Source: Roseitalea porphyridii (GTDB lineage: Bacteria; Pseudomonadota; Alphaproteobacteria; Rhizobiales; Rhizobiaceae). From it: 64,000 nt of DNA. Position numbers and translations under genes: made by a program. The stretch spans positions 1,116,001 through 1,180,000 of the forward strand of contig NZ_CP036532.1 of the NCBI RefSeq assembly GCF_004331955.1. The letters are read 5' to 3'. Of the stretch, positions 60,475-64,000 are shown one piece after another. Under the pieces are notes generated by a model. That model had not been told where the DNA came from, searched no databases, and worked only from the letters and a program-made list of their open reading frames with translations. The stretch's first letter is position 1, and each line of letters starts with the position of its first letter.

Positions 60475-63400
60475 CTAAGTGCTAAAGACCTTCTGCACTT
60501 CGTCGCCGAAATGGTTGATCACCTTCACGCAGATGAGCCCGCCGTCCGGGCGCGGGAAGGGCGCGGAGACGGTGGTGTGCAGCGTCGCCCATGCTTCCTC
60601 GTCGATCTCGGCTTTCAGCGCGCGTTTGAGCGCCTTGTAAGGATCGCCTGATGCGCCGCCGAGGAAATAGGCCTGACGCACGAAGAAGCTCTCCTGATCA
60701 TAATCATCGTCGATGAACCAACAGGCGATGTCCTCGGCCGGATCGTTCGACGAGTTCACCTCGCCCGTGGTCGGGTCGAAGATGTCGACGCCCTTGATCT
60801 CCACCTCGATCTGGCCCTCGCCCGCCTCGCGCACATCGATGTCCGGCTCGCCGAAGACGACGAACAGGTTGCCCGCGCCGGTGTTCTTCAGCTTGTCGCC
60901 CATGCGGATGTCCTGATTCATCCGCGCCTTCAGCACCTTCAGACGCCCGAAGTTGAGCATCGAGTCATCCACCTCTGGGGCGAACTGAAAGCCGCAAATG
61001 ATCAGGATATCGAAGGCGTCGCGCGCCTCGCGAGCCGCGTTGCGGACGAATTCATAGCCGACAGCATCATATTCCGGGCCAATGGCAATGGCCGCGCGCC
61101 GGGTCGCACCACGTTCCTCGTAGCGCCCCTCGAAGGCGACGTATCCCTTGCCGGGCCATGGCTCGATGCAACCGAATTCCAGCCGCTCGCCCTTCTTGGT
61201 GTTCTGTACGCCCGCCGTCTTCAAGTGCTCCATGACGACTTCGGCAAAGTCTGTCTGCTCTTTGGGCAGCATCCGGGGTGGCAGATCGCCTTCCTCGTCG
61301 CGTAGCATGTCGAGAATGCCGAGATCGTCCTCGGACGGTATGACGCGGTAGGGCGACAGGCTTTCCACTGTGAAGGGTCCGGCGACGCGGACGACCTTCC
61401 TATCCTCATAGGGCTGGTCGTAGAGGAACTCGGCGTTCCGGTTGCCCTCGCGCTCGATGGAGGCGTCGATGGCCTGTTGCCGGGCGATGCGCGCGTTCCA
61501 AAAGGCTTCGAGTGCGGTCTTCGCTGCAATCGGCCAGCTTTCCGGTGCATCGCGCGGCACTTCCCATTCCATGAAGCCGTTTGCGGGTGCCAACTCACCG
61601 GACGGCATCTCAACGTCACCAGCGGCGGTGAAGTCGATAGCCTTGTCCGCGCGTCCGCCGGTCGTAACGGGGAAGGGTGTTCCATGGCCCTTCAGACTGT
61701 CATTGAGGGATGCCAGCGCCGTTTCGACGGCGGGGTGATAGTCATCCCACAGATCGTCGATCTCGGCATTGTTGGCCATAACAGCGGATGTGATTCTTGG
61801 AATGCGACGGTAGACAAAGCCAAGCGATAGATCGGGTCTGTGCCCCGCCCGGCGCACCTCGGCCAGCCGGTCGGCATGGGCGGCAAGGCCAGTGATCTCT
61901 GCTTCCTTCTCCAGCCCCGCTTCGGAATCCTTGAGATGGTAGAAGGGATAACAGGCGTCCATCAGACGCGCTCGAGCGAGCGCCAGCGCTACACGAGACG
62001 TATCCATGGTGATCCAGCGGCGCCCCCATTGCTCGGCAACATAAGCGGTCGTGCCTGAGCCGCAGCTTGGGTCCAGGACAAGATCCCCGGGGTCGGTACT
62101 CATAAGAATACAACGTTCCACCACCCGCTCGTTGGTTTGCACAACGTATCTTCTGTCGGATGCGCCCCCAAAGCCGCTCCACCAGTTCGAAACGGCTTGC
62201 ATGCCGAAGTCACTGAATTTTCTGATGTACCTTATCTGTTTGTCGCCCACGTAGAGTCGGTCAGAGCGCGCAAGACGAGACATGCCGCTCTTTGTGCCCT
62301 GGTCCGGGTGGGCTGTATGTTTCCAGCAGTTGCCCTTTGCCAAACCCGGGTCGAACAGCCGACCCTGGTAGGGGAACAGGTGACTCTGATTAATCCGAAC
62401 GCCTCCAGCGACGATGTTCTCTGACGTGAACAACTCAGAGCTTGGATGCGCGCGAGTCACTTCGGATGGTCGAATGGCATATAGCGAACCGACAGCGTCT
62501 TGCTTGGCCAAAGCCGCGATGGTTGTGAAAGAGCCGTCCAAGAGCCGAACATTCTTGAAGTCTTCTGCAATCTCGCTTTCATCGGATGGAGCTTCAAAAA
62601 GTGCATTAAACTTTGCTTTTCCCCGGTCTTTGAAGAACCAAACGATGTAATCATTGATTTCCTCAATGAATCCTGCCTTTTGCCCTCCCTTCTTTTTAAC
62701 TAGCAGCAGCGCAACCCGGTTCTTCTCCCCAAACACCTCATCCATCAGCGCGCGGACGCGGTGTACGTTCTCATCCCCGATCTGCACGAAGATCGAGCCG
62801 CTCTCGGTGAGCAGGTCGCGCGCCACGGTTAGTCGGTCGCGCAGGTAGGAGAGGTAGGAGTGGATGCCGTCCTTCCAGGTGTCGCGGAAGGCCCGGATGA
62901 CCTCCGGCTCCCGGCTGACATAGGCCGCCTTGTCATCCATGTTTCGCGAGCCAGTGGTCGCCTGCCAGTTTGAATTGAAGCTGATGCCATAGGGCGGGTC
63001 CATGTAGATGCACTGCACCTTGCCGCGCAGGTTCTCGCGCTCCGCGAGGTTCGCCATGACCATCAGCGCATCGCCGAGGATCATGCGGTTCTGCCAGTTC
63101 TGCTCGTGGGCATAGAACTCGGTGCGGGCTTCAAGGTCGTCCGGCCTGCCGTTGAAATCGGCAAACAGGTCCGGCATGTCGGCGGAAGCCTCACGCCTCG
63201 CCGCGGTCTCGCGTTTCAGCCGCTCGATGATCGCGCGCGGATGGATCTTTTCCTGAATGTAAACAGGGGGCGCATCGACATAGAGATCGGTCGCGTCCTC
63301 GGCATCCCTGCCGCGCCAGACAAGCTGCGGATCAAGGTCGGTATTGCGCGGATAGCGCAGCTTGATTGGCCGCGCCTCGTCCTCCTCCACAAAGCCCTGC

Positions 63401-63486
63401 TGCTCGGCCGTGGGGATCATGGTGCGCTTGGCGGCGTCGTGCTTGTAGTTTTCAACGTCCTGCGGTTTCGAGGGTTTCTTGGCCAT
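60475..63486 (-). CDS. Type III-like N6-adenine DNA methyltransferase (Mod)
   Basis: A 1003-residue beta-class amino-methyltransferase. Motif IV DPPY is at residues 163-166 and motif I DPSCGSGTT at 472-480, the order that defines the beta class, with the target-recognition domain between them. The long C-terminal part (about 540-1003) has no motif I know. Large Mod proteins of this type work with a helicase-nuclease Res subunit, which would lie upstream of the window edge. The segment coding the region between the two motifs (about 62100-62700) is much poorer in GC than its flanks. The partial nuclease-like gene lies just upstream on the same strand. Confidence 0.88.
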   Translation of the reverse strand: MAKKPSKPQDVENYKHDAAKRTMIPTAEQQGFVEEDEARPIKLRYPRNTDLDPQLVWRGRDAEDATDLYVDAPPVYIQEKIHPRAIIERLKRETAARREASADMPDLFADFNGRPDDLEARTEFYAHEQNWQNRMILGDALMVMANLAERENLRGKVQCIYMDPPYGISFNSNWQATTGSRNMDDKAAYVSREPEVIRAFRDTWKDGIHSYLSYLRDRLTVARDLLTESGSIFVQIGDENVHRVRALMDEVFGEKNRVALLLVKKKGGQKAGFIEEINDYIVWFFKDRGKAKFNALFEAPSDESEIAEDFKNVRLLDGSFTTIAALAKQDAVGSLYAIRPSEVTRAHPSSELFTSENIVAGGVRINQSHLFPYQGRLFDPGLAKGNCWKHTAHPDQGTKSGMSRLARSDRLYVGDKQIRYIRKFSDFGMQAVSNWWSGFGGASDRRYVVQTNERVVERCILMSTDPGDLVLDPSCGSGTTAYVAEQWGRRWITMDTSRVALALARARLMDACYPFYHLKDSEAGLEKEAEITGLAAHADRLAEVRRAGHRPDLSLGFVYRRIPRITSAVMANNAEIDDLWDDYHPAVETALASLNDSLKGHGTPFPVTTGGRADKAIDFTAAGDVEMPSGELAPANGFMEWEVPRDAPESWPIAAKTALEAFWNARIARQQAIDASIEREGNRNAEFLYDQPYEDRKVVRVAGPFTVESLSPYRVIPSEDDLGILDMLRDEEGDLPPRMLPKEQTDFAEVVMEHLKTAGVQNTKKGERLEFGCIEPWPGKGYVAFEGRYEERGATRRAAIAIGPEYDAVGYEFVRNAAREARDAFDILIICGFQFAPEVDDSMLNFGRLKVLKARMNQDIRMGDKLKNTGAGNLFVVFGEPDIDVREAGEGQIEVEIKGVDIFDPTTGEVNSSNDPAEDIACWFIDDDYDQESFFVRQAYFLGGASGDPYKALKRALKAEIDEEAWATLHTTVSAPFPRPDGGLICVKVINHFGDEVQKVFST

Positions 63487-63490
63487 CTTG

Positions 63491-64000
63491 TTATTCCTCT
63501 GCCCGCGCTTCGGTGGCGTGGATCAGGACGGCCTGTTTCACGCGGAATTCTTCTGTCATCATCTCAAGGCTTTTCTTGCTCAAATCGCCCAGCCGGTAAT
63601 CGCCGCTCCACGACATGAACGCACGCGTCATGAAGCCGTGGAGGCTCTGGCGGCGCATCTGCGGTATCAGCTCGGGCGCGGTGTTCACCATCGATCCCGC
63701 CCGCAAGATCGAGATGCCAGCGGGTGAATAGAGCCAGACGTAGGCCTCGGAGGTGGTACGAAGCATGTCTTCGCACTGACCGAAAACACGGTCCGATTTC
63801 GAGAAAGGTGGCTTGCTGAACAGTTCGAGGTCGATGTGGTCGACCATCTTTGCCTGGATCAGGTAGCCTTTCGAGACGTCGAAGCCCTTGCCCGACATGC
63901 GCAGGACCAGGCCCAAGTCTGCCCCAAAGCGACGTTCTTCCGACTGAGGGCCGCGCCAAGGGAGCTTTCGAGTCTCAACGCTCCAAGTCATGCCGCCGAC
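63491..64000 (-). CDS. PD-(D/E)xK nuclease-like protein, 5' end outside window
   Basis: At least 166 residues; the frame is open at the window edge, so the visible ATG at 63991 may be internal. The stretch GADLGLVL followed about 20 residues later by YLIQAKM fits a restriction-endonuclease-like core with QxK in place of ExK. The remaining part is helical (CEDMLRTTSEAYVWLYSP). It ends 4 nt before the methyltransferase start, so they are probably co-transcribed and functionally linked. Function inferred; a regulatory or targeting protein is also possible. Confidence 0.5.
   Translation of the reverse strand, partial: VGGMTWSVETRKLPWRGPQSEERRFGADLGLVLRMSGKGFDVSKGYLIQAKMVDHIDLELFSKPPFSKSDRVFGQCEDMLRTTSEAYVWLYSPAGISILRAGSMVNTAPELIPQMRRQSLHGFMTRAFMSWSGDYRLGDLSKKSLEMMTEEFRVKQAVLIHATEARAEE

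Overview
The window is a piece of a high-GC alphaproteobacterial chromosome, most likely of the order Hyphomicrobiales (Rhizobiales). The grounds are gene content and order: a complete gene-transfer-agent (GTA) structural cluster, feuN-feuP-feuQ, ccmIEFH-degP-two-component pair-glnE-pleC-pepN (an order known from Sinorhizobium and relatives), and alphaproteobacterial ETF-QO and DUF983 genes. No genus can be named from the sequence alone. Genes are densely packed, many overlap by 4 nt (ATGA or GTGA), and GTG and TTG starts are common.

Region by region. (1) 1-1988, minus strand: 5' part of a class A penicillin-binding protein, then a DUF983 membrane protein. (2) 2026-16518, plus strand: a GTA-like particle cluster, from a sigma70-type promoter and leader hairpin through candidate small terminase, large terminase, portal, DUF6107-like protein, protease, capsid, a hairpin terminator, connectors, tail proteins, tape measure, hub, NlpC/P60 peptidase, the 1307-aa host-specificity protein and a small holin-like protein. 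There is no integrase, repressor or replication gene. (3) 16537-18977: feuN-feuP-feuQ. (4) 19051-28913: a lipoprotein, cytochrome c maturation genes ccmI, ccmE, ccmF and ccmH, a hydrolase-OsmC fusion, a DegP protease and an OmpR/EnvZ-type pair. (5) 28974-37662: glnE, an EF-hand protein, a PleC-like kinase (minus) and pepN (minus). (6) 37792-45619: an EamA transporter, an MFS transporter, a UDG-like protein, an unknown secreted protein, then the formaldehyde-oxidation genes frmA and fghA with a FitAB/VapBC toxin-antitoxin pair between them, and an alcohol dehydrogenase. (7) 45689-50526: an excalibur protein, ETF-QO, then an ECF sigma factor, anti-sigma, fasciclin and MsrB block. (8) 50542-59576: cupin, micro-protein, Lrp regulator and LysE exporter, a second paralogous MFS transporter, AMP nucleosidase, two very small membrane or secreted proteins, GST, DUF2147, a Sel1-like gene with a structured leader, YitT and an aminotransferase. 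(9) 59577-60223: a non-coding stretch with a degenerate 37-bp tandem repeat. (10) 60224-64000: tRNA-Ser(GCU), then what looks like a mobile island with a type III-like DNA methyltransferase and a partial nuclease-like companion.

Envelope and redox maintenance recur across the window: FeuNPQ, DegP with its two-component pair, cytochrome c maturation, and the ECF sigma block with periplasmic MsrB. The most interesting non-gene signals are a hexamer direct repeat (GTTCAG-N5-GTTCAG) shared by the feuN promoter and the tiny genes at 55.5 kb, a CtrA-like site before pleC, a leaderless autoregulated toxin-antitoxin unit inside the formaldehyde operon, an attenuator-like leader before the GTA cluster, two LiuR-like operators, a long-range hairpin before the Sel1-like gene, and a GC-poor target-recognition segment in the island methyltransferase. 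All functional statements are from reading the sequence; no database search was run.
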